A DNA stretch of 20,726 nt from Zancudomyces culisetae (Eukaryota > Kickxellomycota > Harpellomycetes > Harpellales > Legeriomycetaceae), in NCBI GenBank assembly GCA_001969505.1, contig LSSK01001620.1:1-20726 (forward strand), given 5' to 3'. Of the stretch, positions 7,499 to 16,800 are shown one piece after another (the stretch's first letter is position 1; every line of letters begins with the position of its first letter). The notes under the pieces were generated by a model, which was not told the DNA's origin, did not search any database, and worked only from the letters and a program-made list of their open reading frames with translations. The translations under genes were made by a program, and so were the position numbers.

Positions 7499-9157
7499 TT
7501 TTTTTATATAGACTGATGTAAATTATTTGTTTGTATTTTTTCTCTCTTTAGGATTTGATTCAGTTGTCCTTTATTTATAATATGGCTGTGTTTGTTGTAC
7601 CAATTCTGTTTGTCACACACCTTTTTTTTAGATCCTTTTAGCAGTTGAGCCTAATTCTTGTAAAGTAAATAAATACAGAGATAGAGATTAATGGTAGAAG
7701 GTAAATATCGCGATGGAATGAGTTGTCCTTTTTATATCGCCTAGGAAAGTAACTACCCCTATATCTTATCAAAATTAATATCCAAAACCCGAAATCCAAA
7801 GCTCGCAAATTTGTATTTTTTTTAGTATTAGCCCACGTAGTTTATCTCACCCTCGGTTCGAGGAAATATTATAGCCGGTAAAAAAAACAATGAAAATCGC
7901 GGACTTTAGAGGTCCCCTATTATTAATCTACTTTAAGCAAAACCCAAATCTAATTCGCTTCATCAAGTTGGTAAACTGGTGCTGTTTATTATATTAATTA
8001 TTATTTTTCTTATAGCCCAATAAGTTACAAGTGATTACATAATATAATTCTTGCAACATGTTTTTCGAGTGATAGGCTGTAAATGATTGTTAGGAAATTA
8101 GCGCTAAATAATCATACTTGCCCCCAATTTATAACAATATTGTTGAGTTTTATTACTAATGGTATTGGTATCATTTAATAAAGATATTCCAGATATTCAG
8201 AGGCTGTATCTAAACATATGCTTGAGAAACGCAAGTAACTGTGTTCACAAGAGCATTTATGTAAACTGTGATCCTTTACATACTTTGTAGGGGGGTGAAG
8301 AGCAGTTAGCGTAAATACAACAACAGGTATTAAATCATTTATACAAAAATACACAGGATTCTGTGTGAACTTTTTATTTTCAGTTATCTTTGGTTGTGGA
8401 ATATTTTTTTTTGGCCTAATAACAGCCCAAGTATTCTGTGGGGCGAAATACTTCAGACCCATGCAAACGCCATGAAATCAAAATATTAAAAGACCTACTA
8501 GATAAGAAAAAAAATTTGTAATAGAAAGGAGGTGGGGAAGGGATAAGGAGGAATCAACTAGCTTTGTATACTATTTTTGCAAATCACAAGCATTATCCAA
8601 TTCTACGAATTAATAAAAAGTACTGCATCCCCCTGCTAAATGCATTTCAATGTTGGTGTTATGTATTTCACATCACAATTATTCACACCCATTTTTATAT
8701 TTTGTACTTGTCAGATTTATGTATACGGAGGAAGCATGCTAGTCAATTGTCACAAGATAACAAGTAAATGACATTGATTTTGACTCCCATTCGCTGATTT
8801 GCCTCGTTTTTGTCATTATTGTAATTGCCTTGATTATTCCCATACAATGAAAAAAAATAAAAGCTGTGATTTCGGACCGAGGTTATAATTCTGAGGATAA
8901 TTCTAATGGTTATTATATCTTATTGCGATACAAAACGCACAATGGTTACACAAAGCAAGTAAATCTACTTTGGGGAAAATGTTATTATGTGTACTTGCAC
9001 TTTATTGCCATTTAAAGAAATATATCAATTATTATATGAAAAATAAAACAATTTAAAAAAAAACAGATGTTTTAAATACCTAAACAAACTCAGCTAAAAA
9101 GAATGTGAAAGGAAGAGGAGGTGTGAAGAAGGAGAGAATAAACACCCCATTTAAACA
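7499..9157. other. 1.66-kb spacer between the two Ctr-like genes
   Basis: AT-rich and non-coding as far as I can see. It holds the promoter of the 7019-7498 gene on the minus strand and the 3' flank of the 9158-9806 gene. Visible items: TATATAAAAAAA beside the start codon, a CCTCG-GTT-CGAGG hairpin (7851-7863), a GGAC/GTCC stem (7901-7915), and a repeated ATAATTCT near 8886-8906. A 95-codon minus-strand frame (8175-8462) shows no domain or composition that supports a gene. I saw no clear tRNA, snoRNA boxes or a third Ctr remnant. Confidence 0.5.
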
Positions 9158-9806
9158 CTAACAGCATGGTTCATTCAAAATATCACTAGTGCTGGTTTGT
9201 GTTTTTGATTTCCCATCATCAAATGAGCGAGGAGTATCACTAGTAAGGTCACCATCCTGGTCGCTATTGTTTTTGTTACTGCTTTGAAAAAGTTTTGGCA
9301 CAAGGATTTTGCGGTGCTGAAACAATTGTATCAAAAGAAATCCGAGTGCAAGACCACTGCAGATGACCATCAGCACAGGTACAGTGTTGGACATCAAAGC
9401 CATCATAAGAACGTATCTAATCATCACGACTATAAAATAAATTGCGACTTTCAGAGGTATTGTTAAATGCTCCTGCTTCCTATTTTATGTTTATGGTTGT
9501 TTCTTGAAGTGTCAGATAATAGCAAAATAAAAATAAAACCAGGAAGAAGTGAATCTATTAAAAATGAATACCACAATTAGTACTTTACTTTAGTGGGAAC
9601 ATGTCAGCAACTCGTGACAGACAGCGTTCGAAAACTCCGATTAAAATCAATACAATGTAAAGGGCAGCGTATTCGGCTGTCGTTTTTACTGTAACCGAGG
9701 TAAACACAAAAGTTACTTGCAATCCAGATGGTGGGTCGTGTGTATGTCCACACGCATCTCCATGGCAATGGCTTTTGTAAGTCTGGGTGAGTGCGTTCCG
9801 ATCCAT
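9158..9806 (-). CDS. Ctr-family copper transporter-like protein, two exons
   Basis: Exon 1 is 9589-9806 and exon 2 is 9158-9479; the splice makes one Lys codon (AA|G) and a 179-aa protein. The N-terminus has a Cys/His cluster (SHCHGDACGHTHD, residues 12-24), suited to binding copper outside the membrane. TM1 is ~46-63. TM2 (~84-103) has MxxxM (M98, M102), and TM3 (~105-123) has GxxxG (G115, G119), both hallmarks of the Ctr/SLC31 copper transporters, which work as trimers. The tail is rich in Asn, Ser and Asp and ends in CC. The joined sequence FPLKKQEHLTIPLKVAIYF aligns without gaps to the paralogue at 7019-7498, which supports the exon join. A CCG-N9-CGG inverted repeat lies ~100 nt upstream. 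Plasma versus vacuolar membrane cannot be decided from sequence. Confidence 0.8.
9480..9588 (-). other. Intron of the Ctr-like gene, 109 nt
   Basis: On the minus strand the donor is GTAAAG (9588-9583) and the acceptor AAATAG (ending at 9480). The donor itself creates the in-frame TAA stop. The branch site is unclear; CATAAAC lies near the acceptor. The join is supported by gap-free alignment with the neighbouring intronless paralogue. Confidence 0.8.
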
Positions 9807-10921
9807 ATTTCACTTTTTTTTTGTGGATCTTTATATGGATGAGTTACTAAAACATAAAAACACTATTGCTTGTAAGTTGAGCGTTTTATTCTAAGAGTTA
9901 TAGATACCGAATACTTTTCGGTGTATTTATACTTTTCCATATTACTACTCATTACTGAAATATCAAGAAAGAATAGTGAAATAGTTTTTTTCTTTTCTTT
10001 TTGATCTTTGAGCCAAATCTAGTGTAGAGAGATAGAAGACCTATTGAGTGCATGAAGCAACTCGGCTCGAGGATTTCCACGCAGTAGAACAAAAAACGGA
10101 TAATAAAAGAAAACCTTTTGATGCTTCTTTTTTTTCTTGAGCTGTCTTTATACCGTTTTTGTAATATTTTCTATTTGTCAGGCATAGCGGATGGCATAAA
10201 GCAATGTTGTCTACATTAAGCTGAATTCATTTAATAATGGAGAGTAATAAAGAGGATATTTTTCCCAAATAAGTGGAATCAAAGTAAAATAAGGCCATAT
10301 AGAACAGTTTAAAGGCTTTTTTTTTTCCTGTAAAACGTATTATAATATATGTATGTAGAATTCTTAAACCATCAACACTAGGTAGTTGTATCCCAAAATA
10401 CCAAGCTTGGTTTATCAAGCTTTTTACTTTAGGACAAGAAAGAGTAGAGTTTGTCTCAATATTAAGATCAGTTTAGGCAAATTAGGTGTTTTTGGCTAGT
10501 TTTCTTTTTCAGCAAGTTGAGGCTAAAAAAATTTTTTTTTTACCATTTTCTTTTTTAGGAGAAAAGAATGAAGAAATAATGAAGGGCGACAAAAGGGAGC
10601 GAATGGTATTGATAATAAAAAAAGCATTTTATACAACCATTTATTTTAGTATTTTGTACAAAGTTAGATTTCAAGTCTTTAATCAAAACTCCAACAGAAA
10701 AAAAAAATATTTGATATCATTTATTGATCAATAGTAAACTCGTACAAAACAAAATAAAAAAAATAAAAAAATAAAAAAGTTCGGGTTTGAAAAAAGGAGT
10801 TCTAGATTTCACCTTGCATATTGATAGGAACTATTTATTTTTTTGAATTGATTTAATAATATATCAATATTTACTGCGTAAACAACCGACCGGATTAAGG
10901 AAAAATATAGTTCAGGATAAA
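9807..10921. other. 1.1-kb divergent intergenic region between the Ctr-like gene and IMG1
   Basis: It contains the promoters of both flanking genes. Visible items are the inverted repeat at 9906-9922, several T-tracts and A-rich stretches, and an A7T10 block at 10525-10541. Short open frames here (for example 10227-10418 and 10486-10734) are low-complexity, start at non-ATG codons and show no known motif, so I call no gene. Confidence 0.5.
9906..9922. promoter_or_regulatory. Inverted repeat ACCGAA-TACTT-TTCGGT upstream of the Ctr-like gene
   Basis: A perfect 6-bp inverted repeat with a 5-nt centre, about 100 nt upstream of the start at 9806. It contains CCG-N9-CGG, a spacing of half-sites like those bound by dimeric Zn2Cys6 fungal regulators. 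No copper-type Mac1 site (TTTGCTCA) was seen nearby. Function is a guess. Confidence 0.4.
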
Positions 10922-11818
10922 ATGTTGGCGGGACTAAGATCGAATTTGAAAAAATCTGTGAATCTGTTGAATGGATTAAGGGGGATCCACAGTTCAAGTA
11001 AGTAGATAATCGGTGTCGACTGGGCCAAATTGTATATCATAATTATAACTGTCTTGTTGATTTTAAACGATGTGGTAAACCCGATATATTTCCAACACTG
11101 GATTGTAAACATGTTTATTCTTTTGAGGATGTTGGTGGGGTTGATTTAAGCGGGGAGGAGGGGAGGGAGGGGGTGAGTTGAGAGGATGGATTTGAAATGA
11201 GATAATAATAAATATAAAGAAAATCGAGACAAGTTACAGGCTATGGACCAAGATTTAAAAAAATAAAGAAATAAAAAAATAAATTTTTTGGATACAGAAA
11301 TAGTAAACCAATACACTATGCCAGCCGAGGTGATAATCCCAGAGAAACAGTTCGACAATCCATGGAAATTGGGAAAAGAACATAAACTAAATACACTGGG
11401 CATAGTCGAAAAAGAGGCAATAATACGATTGGATAAAGACAACAGATCACGGCTGTTCCAGCGAAGAGCAGCAAAAAAGGACCGGCTGATGCCTGGCGAT
11501 GTGGTGTTGGTAGAAAGTATCAATAGCATGACCAATCCAGATTTTACGACCCGGTTTGTAGGAGTGTGTATAGCGATAAACCGGAGAGGGATAGATACAT
11601 CGTTTACGTTGAGAAATGTGATTTTGAAGGTGGGTGTGGAGCTTAGCTATAAGGCGTACTCGCCATTGGTTAAGAAAATCGAGATATTGAGAAAGAGCGA
11701 TGGTATTAGGAGAGCCAAGTTGTACTACTTGCGGGATCGGGCCAAGAGTGTATTGAAGGCTAAGGATCAAAAGAGACTTACTGACAAGTATTTGGCAGGA
11801 TTGGAAGCTAAACAATAA
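10922..11818 (+). CDS. IMG1: Mitochondrial large-subunit ribosomal protein bL19m (Img1), two exons
   Basis: Exon 1 is 10922-10997 and exon 2 11298-11818, giving 198 aa. Exon 1 encodes a classic mitochondrial presequence: MLAGLRSNLKKSVNLLNGLR followed by GIHSS, rich in Arg, Lys, Leu and Ser with no acidic residue. Exon 2 carries the bL19 core: RLFQRR, MPGDVVLVES, FVGVCIAINRRGIDTSFTLRN and GVELSYKAYSPLVKKIEI, then a basic C-terminus (RRAKLYYLRDRAKS). These match yeast Img1 block by block. The protein sits on the mitoribosomal large subunit. The acceptor is either ACAG (11297) or ATAG (11303), both in frame, differing by two residues (KIV or I after HSS). I prefer the first. Starting at the internal ATG (11318) would lose the targeting signal. 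The conserved R-L-F leucine is encoded by CTG. Confidence 0.85.
10998..11297 (+). other. IMG1 intron, about 300 nt, G-rich centre
   Basis: Donor GTAAGT at 10998-11003; acceptor ACAG at 11297 (or ATAG at 11303). It is the longest intron in the window. I searched it for CTAAC or CTAAT and found none, so the branch site is unknown and the exon join rests on frame plus the presequence in exon 1. It holds a run of G-tracts at 11152-11173. Confidence 0.65.
11152..11173 (+). other. G-quadruplex-capable run inside the IMG1 intron
   Basis: Four G-runs on the plus (sense) strand: GGGG, GGGG, GGG and GGGGG, with loops of AGGA, A and A. This meets the usual G3+N1-7 pattern and would be present in the pre-mRNA. 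Confidence 0.7.
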
Positions 11819-12290
11819 AGTCGAAAATTCTACAAGGGAATTGAGGGGAAAAGGGTTAGAGGAGTTAGCAAGTAATAGTAGTGGTTGGTTAGTTGGTATG
11901 GACAAGAAATAAAAAATTAAAAAAAGAGAGAGAGAAAGAGAAAGAGAGATAGTGATAAAACGAGATATTTTAGTATGTTTTTACACTATATCTACATGTT
12001 ATTAACTATATTTGATTTAAATTAGAGTTTATTTGGTTTTTACAAGTTATTCATATTATAAACAAGGTAAATGGGGAGAAGTTTTAACAAGAATAAAAAT
12101 ACAACATTATTAAAAAAAAGAAAAAGAAATGGGGGGGGGGGAGGGGAGGAGGGGAGGAGCAAATATACTATTGATGTTTAAATTAGTTTATTGAATTGAA
12201 TACTCAATTGTTTTAAAACTCAAAAAAAAAAAAGAGACAAAATAAAAAAAAGGAAGAGGGTAAGGGGGGGGCGGGGCAGTGGTAAAGGAG
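11819..12290. other. Convergent gap between IMG1 and TSC13, purine- and G-rich
   Basis: A 472-nt gap between two stop codons. The plus strand has a GA-rich tract (11925-11952), an AT-rich middle, then G-runs at 12131-12154 and again at 12264-12275. The 93-codon minus-strand frame at 12188-12469 mostly overlaps TSC13 in another frame and is not a gene. Confidence 0.6.
12131..12154 (+). other. G-run with quadruplex potential
   Basis: G11-A-GGGG-AGGA-GGGG on the plus strand, between the converging IMG1 and TSC13 3' ends. The G11 run can supply two G-tracts, so the four-tract pattern is met. Confidence 0.65.
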
Positions 12291-13407
12291 TTAGAAAACA
12301 TAAGGAAAGATAATCTTGCGGTCCTTTGGGTAGTTTGGAAACTCTTTCTTGTAAATCTTGTGTTTCTTGATGGCCCAAACAACCATTTGGTAAGCCGAAA
12401 ATCCAATAAAGATGTACGAGGCCCAAGTTCTAGAAATTCCGGAGAAGGCGACCCAGGACATGATTTCATAAAAGTAGTTTGGGCATGTTACCAAATCAAA
12501 ACCATAGCCATAGGGGATCTTTCGTTCGGTGGAGCCGTCCTTTGGTCTCAAGCTGCTAAGGTTCATGTGTGTAACAAGGTTAGATGCTTCAAAGAACAAA
12601 AATGATAGGGTGGCCAGCATCAGCGATCTTGAAGGAAGTGGGCTTCCGACCACCGAGGTGTGGTATGGCGAATAGCAAAAGTATGCCAAAAACAGACCGC
12701 CTGTAAAATGGTAGTGGAAACTGTTCTTAAACAAATTGCTCAATGGCATTGTGGCATGGCTAAACTTGTGGACAAACAAGGTCTCAAGCTCCCGCTTCAT
12801 ATAGTGGCCGAGTACCATGTACAGCATTATGCGTTGGTCGGTCGTATGCACAAGTGTGTTTCCGGCGGCTCCATAAAAGAGCTTTGGCAAGTTGTACACA
12901 AGGAGGTGCATGGCCATAGGGCCAAAGTATTCTACAAGAAATACGGTTCTCCAGCTGATTTGAGGGCCCAAATCCTTGTACTGCACAACTATTGTTTCTT
13001 GCTTGGAAATTTCCTTGGTGTCTGATAGTGAAAGTGCCTTTACAATGACAGATTGGACCAAATCATTATCGTTGATTACAACTTTTTTTTTGTCAGCTGT
13101 GTCGATTGTAAGTCTTACTCTATCGAATCCCACATTCACTATCAAAAAAAACACACACACACACACACACAAAAAAAAATTTTTTTTTAAAAGATTTTTA
13201 TATATTTCAATAGATGATGGGTAACAGATATTAATAAAAATAAAGAGTATAATATAAGAGAGAATGGTTTACATTTTTTGATTTAATCTACATAAAATCT
13301 TTACCTTTTTTCGATACTAAAGTTCTCAATTCCTTTCCAACAGCATTATCACTCAATTCCACAGGAAAAGAGAAGGATCCTTTAGCCTTTTGCACTTGAA
13401 TCTTCAT
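12291..13407 (-). CDS. TSC13: Very-long-chain enoyl-CoA reductase Tsc13, two exons
   Basis: Exon 1 is 13305-13407 and exon 2 12291-13138, giving 316 aa. Tsc13 reduces trans-2-enoyl-CoA in the last step of each very-long-chain fatty acid elongation cycle in the ER (NADPH-dependent; family knowledge). The first ~85 residues form the ubiquitin-like N-terminal part. Then come KDLGPQISWR (~89-98), GHYMKRELETLFVHKFS and ATMPLSNLFKN (~145-173), and CPNYFYEIMSW (~255-265), which holds the Tyr equivalent to the catalytic Tyr256 of yeast. It ends IIFPYVF, like yeast Tsc13. Several hydrophobic segments fit a multi-pass membrane protein of the steroid 5-alpha-reductase family. The splice (G|TG, Val35) rebuilds the ubiquitin-like strand KKVNVGFDRVRL. 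An ATG inside the GT repeat would give a nonsense MCVCVCV start and is rejected. Confidence 0.93.
13139..13304 (-). other. TSC13 intron, 166 nt, with (GT)10 and A9T9
   Basis: On the minus strand the donor is GTAAAG (13304-13299) and the acceptor GATAG (ending at 13139). No TACTAAC; TATTAAT is a possible branch site. The 3' part contains an A9T9 block, then (GT)10, then a T-tract directly before the acceptor. Confidence 0.85.
13151..13170. repeat. (AC)10 dinucleotide microsatellite in the TSC13 intron
   Basis: Ten perfect AC units on the plus strand (GT in the transcript), followed directly by A9T9 (13171-13188). It lies within about 35 nt of the 3' splice site. Confidence 0.95.
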
Positions 13408-13851
13408 TATCGCCCCTTTTTTTCTTTATTATTTCAAATTTCGCTTGTTTGTTTAAAGCAAGAAATAATATTCTAGTAGTTTTTTCTTTCTTTGTTTTTG
13501 TTTTTATGTGCTTTAGTTTACAAGTAGACTTGATAAATATTTTTTTTCGGATGTGAAAATCACCCAAGGCACAAAATATGATTGGGTCTTCTCCAAATTA
13601 ATTATAAATTTGCTGCTATTATATTTATTACATTCACAAATATATTATTTAATTAATTTTTTTTTTTTTTTTACAAAATCGTAAATAATAATATATAAAT
13701 TGTTTTGATTTATACGATATATTCAAATAATCTAAAATTGGTTATTTAAAACTAAAGATATGAAAAACAAGCAAGCAAACAAGCGAGTAAATAATTAATT
13801 AAATAGATAAAAACACAATGTAGATGTAGTAAAATGAAATAATGTTGAACC
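13408..13851. promoter_or_regulatory. TSC13 promoter and VPS10 3' flank
   Basis: A 444-nt gap between two minus-strand genes. It is very AT-rich, with a long T-tract near 13657-13671 and the pyrimidine-rich plus-strand stretch GCCCCTTTTTTTCTTT directly upstream of the TSC13 start. No specific regulator site was recognised and I see no gene. Confidence 0.5.
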
Positions 13852-16800
13852 TCAACCCCGACGATGAGGATCAGAATCTGAACCTTGATCATCCAAATCA
13901 AAATCATCAAGGAAATCCTTATCATAGTCATCATCATCAATGCTCACAAACCCAGGAGTTCCATTGTGCAGTACACCACCAATATTATATCCATCATACT
14001 CGTCATTGTCGCTACCAGAGCCATCCTTCCCATGACCAAATCCACTACCATTACCACCACCATTATTGTTGTTATCATTAGATACTGCAAATTCATCAAA
14101 TAATACTTCGGCATTGGATTGGCTGGTCATTCCTGTATTTATATTCATATTCACATTTGTATTACTAGTAGTGTTGATGTTGGTGATGGAAATAGGTCCA
14201 GTTGGCATGGGAGCTCTCGAAAACACATAATTTCTAAACCGATTGTTGAGTTCAGTAGGCAACGCAATGTTTGAGAAGAACAACATGAATTCCAAGGTTG
14301 AACTATACAACAAACTGAATGAAAGCTTTGAAACATACGCAACAGTTGTAAAGACATTATTGGCAGTTGAGGCAGTTTGGTTATCTTGAGTATCATCTAT
14401 TTCCATATCTTCAGAAGGTAGGGCGTGGTACTGTCTTCTAAACAATTCAACGTGGCGTATTGAATCAATAACAGTTACCATGGCAAACTTGATACCCTCA
14501 ACAATGACCAAAACCAACTGGGCTAGTTTCATGTCAGGGTTGGTATAGGCTAAATAGGCTAACAGTGCCAGAGCAAAGAAGGTAAGAGGCAACATAAATG
14601 CCCAAAACAGAGCAACTTGAGCGGCTTTTCCAGGACACATAAGCTTGATAGGTTCATCCATCTTTATGCTTTTAGAGTTGGCGCGGTCACAGGCAGAATA
14701 CGGCATGATTCTGTAACCACTGCTATAATAGAAATATCCATCATCATTTAAACCATTTGCAGAACAGTATGTCCGTTTTGGAATTTTGCCAAGCACCAAT
14801 CTACAGCTGAATCCGCCACCAAGTCGTGAATAAGTCGGCTCAAAATTATAATCGCACTCGAAATCGGATTTCGTGCAGGGACAGTGTTCAACAACCTTGG
14901 CCAGTTGACGATGTTCATTGCCAACATAGCACTTTTTGGAAGCTATTTTGCGGAAAAACTTGGTTTTTGTTCCCAACACACACCCAGTGTTGTCTTGGTA
15001 ATAGTCGCCAACACTGTGTCCAAACGCAATCTTACCACGCTCCGAATTGCTAGCTAGTGTCCACAACTCAAAGTCGTCCTTGTTGCGGTTGTTGGGCTCG
15101 TCCGCCGGATCAAAGTGGCACATTCGCGGCTGTGCACCAGTAAAATCAAGATTCATCACTACTGTTTTGGCCAAACCCGGCACGCTCGCTACAAGCACCA
15201 TTTTCCGTGTAGTGCTAGACTCCTCAGTTGTCAACGTCTCGGGGGTCAGTACTCGCTCATTTTCAAACATCAGTTTGTTCCACGTTATTCCAAAATCCAA
15301 CGAGTATTCTACATAGTTTATTGGCAAGAGTCTGTCGCAAATCACCAAAATTGCACCATGGTCAGCAAATTCAAAGAGCTTTGGTCCTGTGCTGACTTGG
15401 TTGAATGTAAACCCGCCATCACGTGACAAAAACAGTGACGAATCTTCAATAGAACCCAACTGAGCACCGACATTTCCAATTCCCATAACCAAGCCTACAG
15501 CACCAGAGGCTGAATAAATGTTTTGCGAGTCACTAACCTGCGTAAATCCATGAAGATTCAACCCACAAACCTCGTTCTTTTTGACATTGCAGCCATAGCT
15601 TTTGCCTTTTAGTGGTTTTTTGGGAGCATTGAGATACCGCCAAGTAGAGCCAGCATCAACAGAAATCACAGTACGCAGCTGTTTTTTTTTACTTCCAAAT
15701 ACCGAATTGTGGTTGGTAACTATATTGGCCAGAATCGTAGAATTCATTCCAGCTATCATTTCAAAGTCGACATAGCCGTCCTTGTTGCGGTTAACATGTT
15801 CCAATGCCTTTTTGTAATACGTACCATTTGAGTTACTAATATACAGAGTTCCGTACTCCATTCCAGCTCGATCGCTTTCAGTCATGTGTAGCATTACACT
15901 ACCAGCAAAATCAGAGGTACTCAACACAGTATAGGCAGATCTGAGTGTATATTTATCACCTGGGAAATGTGCATAGGCAGTGCTTTGGCCATCCATACTG
16001 AGTTTGAGTTGTAAAAGACCTCTTGTTATTGGATACGATTCAGGAATAACAAAGTAAGAGCCATCATACGTCATATCCACTGCCGAATTGGACAATTGTT
16101 TTCGGTCATGTTTAAAGTAACTATCGCTTGCCTCAATCATAAAGTTTTTGGATGAGGAAGTTGGCGGCACAAACGAACACACCAGTCGTGTACCCAAATG
16201 GCCAAACGTGTCCCTGCGGCGCACAAAGTAACAACCACCACGTCCGAGATCCCCATCAATGATCTCCCAGGTCACACCTCCATCAGTTGTGTAGTACGCC
16301 TTTGTACTGCACCTTCCACGATGTGGCAAAATCATATTTTCACTCAAGGAACAGCCGTCTTGTCGTCCCAAATACACCATCACTTCTTGGCGATCCTTAT
16401 GGTGTCGTAGCACTGGCCAGTCTCGAATACTTGGTTTTGCTGGTAGTTTGATTTTGACAAAGTTGCTTCCTAAATCATGAGTAAGATATGCCGTTTCAGA
16501 ATCTGTCACTACAATAGCCGAATCCTTAAAAAACGGATCCATGTCAACTCCAAGCACATTTGCTGCTCCGATTCCTTCTGCATCGGCCCAACTCTTTCCT
16601 CCATCCTTTGATACCAACATTTTGTGCGTTTTGGTTATCATAATCGCATGGTCTGAATTGGCAAAATACTCTATACTCTCCACTCCTGTATCAAGCTTTG
16701 TCGAATGGATTACAATACCGCCTGCTGCTCCACATATCCGCTCTACTTTTCCTGAATATTCTTTTCCTCCTGTACACTTTGTCCCCTTCTTCCTAACATA

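Noticed and set aside
7499-7700. Possible upstream exon carrying a metal-binding N-terminus for the 7019-7498 gene
   Set aside because: No minus-strand ATG frame with His, Cys or Met clusters and a usable donor was found; the ATG at 7498 is in good context.
7851-7863. GGTTCGA string resembling a tRNA T-arm
   Set aside because: The stem pairs as CCTCG-GTT-CGAGG with a 3-nt loop rather than the 5-bp stem and 7-nt loop of a T-arm, and no acceptor, D or anticodon arms are found around it.
8175-8462. 95-codon minus-strand frame in the spacer between the Ctr-like genes
   Set aside because: No recognisable domain, ordinary spacer composition and no supporting promoter or splice context; could be chance in a 1.7-kb gap.
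10486-10734. 82-codon plus-strand frame upstream of IMG1
   Set aside because: It begins at a GTG, is dominated by A/T tracts (Lys, Phe, Ile) and resembles no known protein.
13138-13172. TSC13 starting at the MCVCVCV methionine
   Set aside because: That stretch translates the intronic GT repeat; the exon at 13305-13407 gives the proper ubiquitin-like N-terminus and splices in phase.
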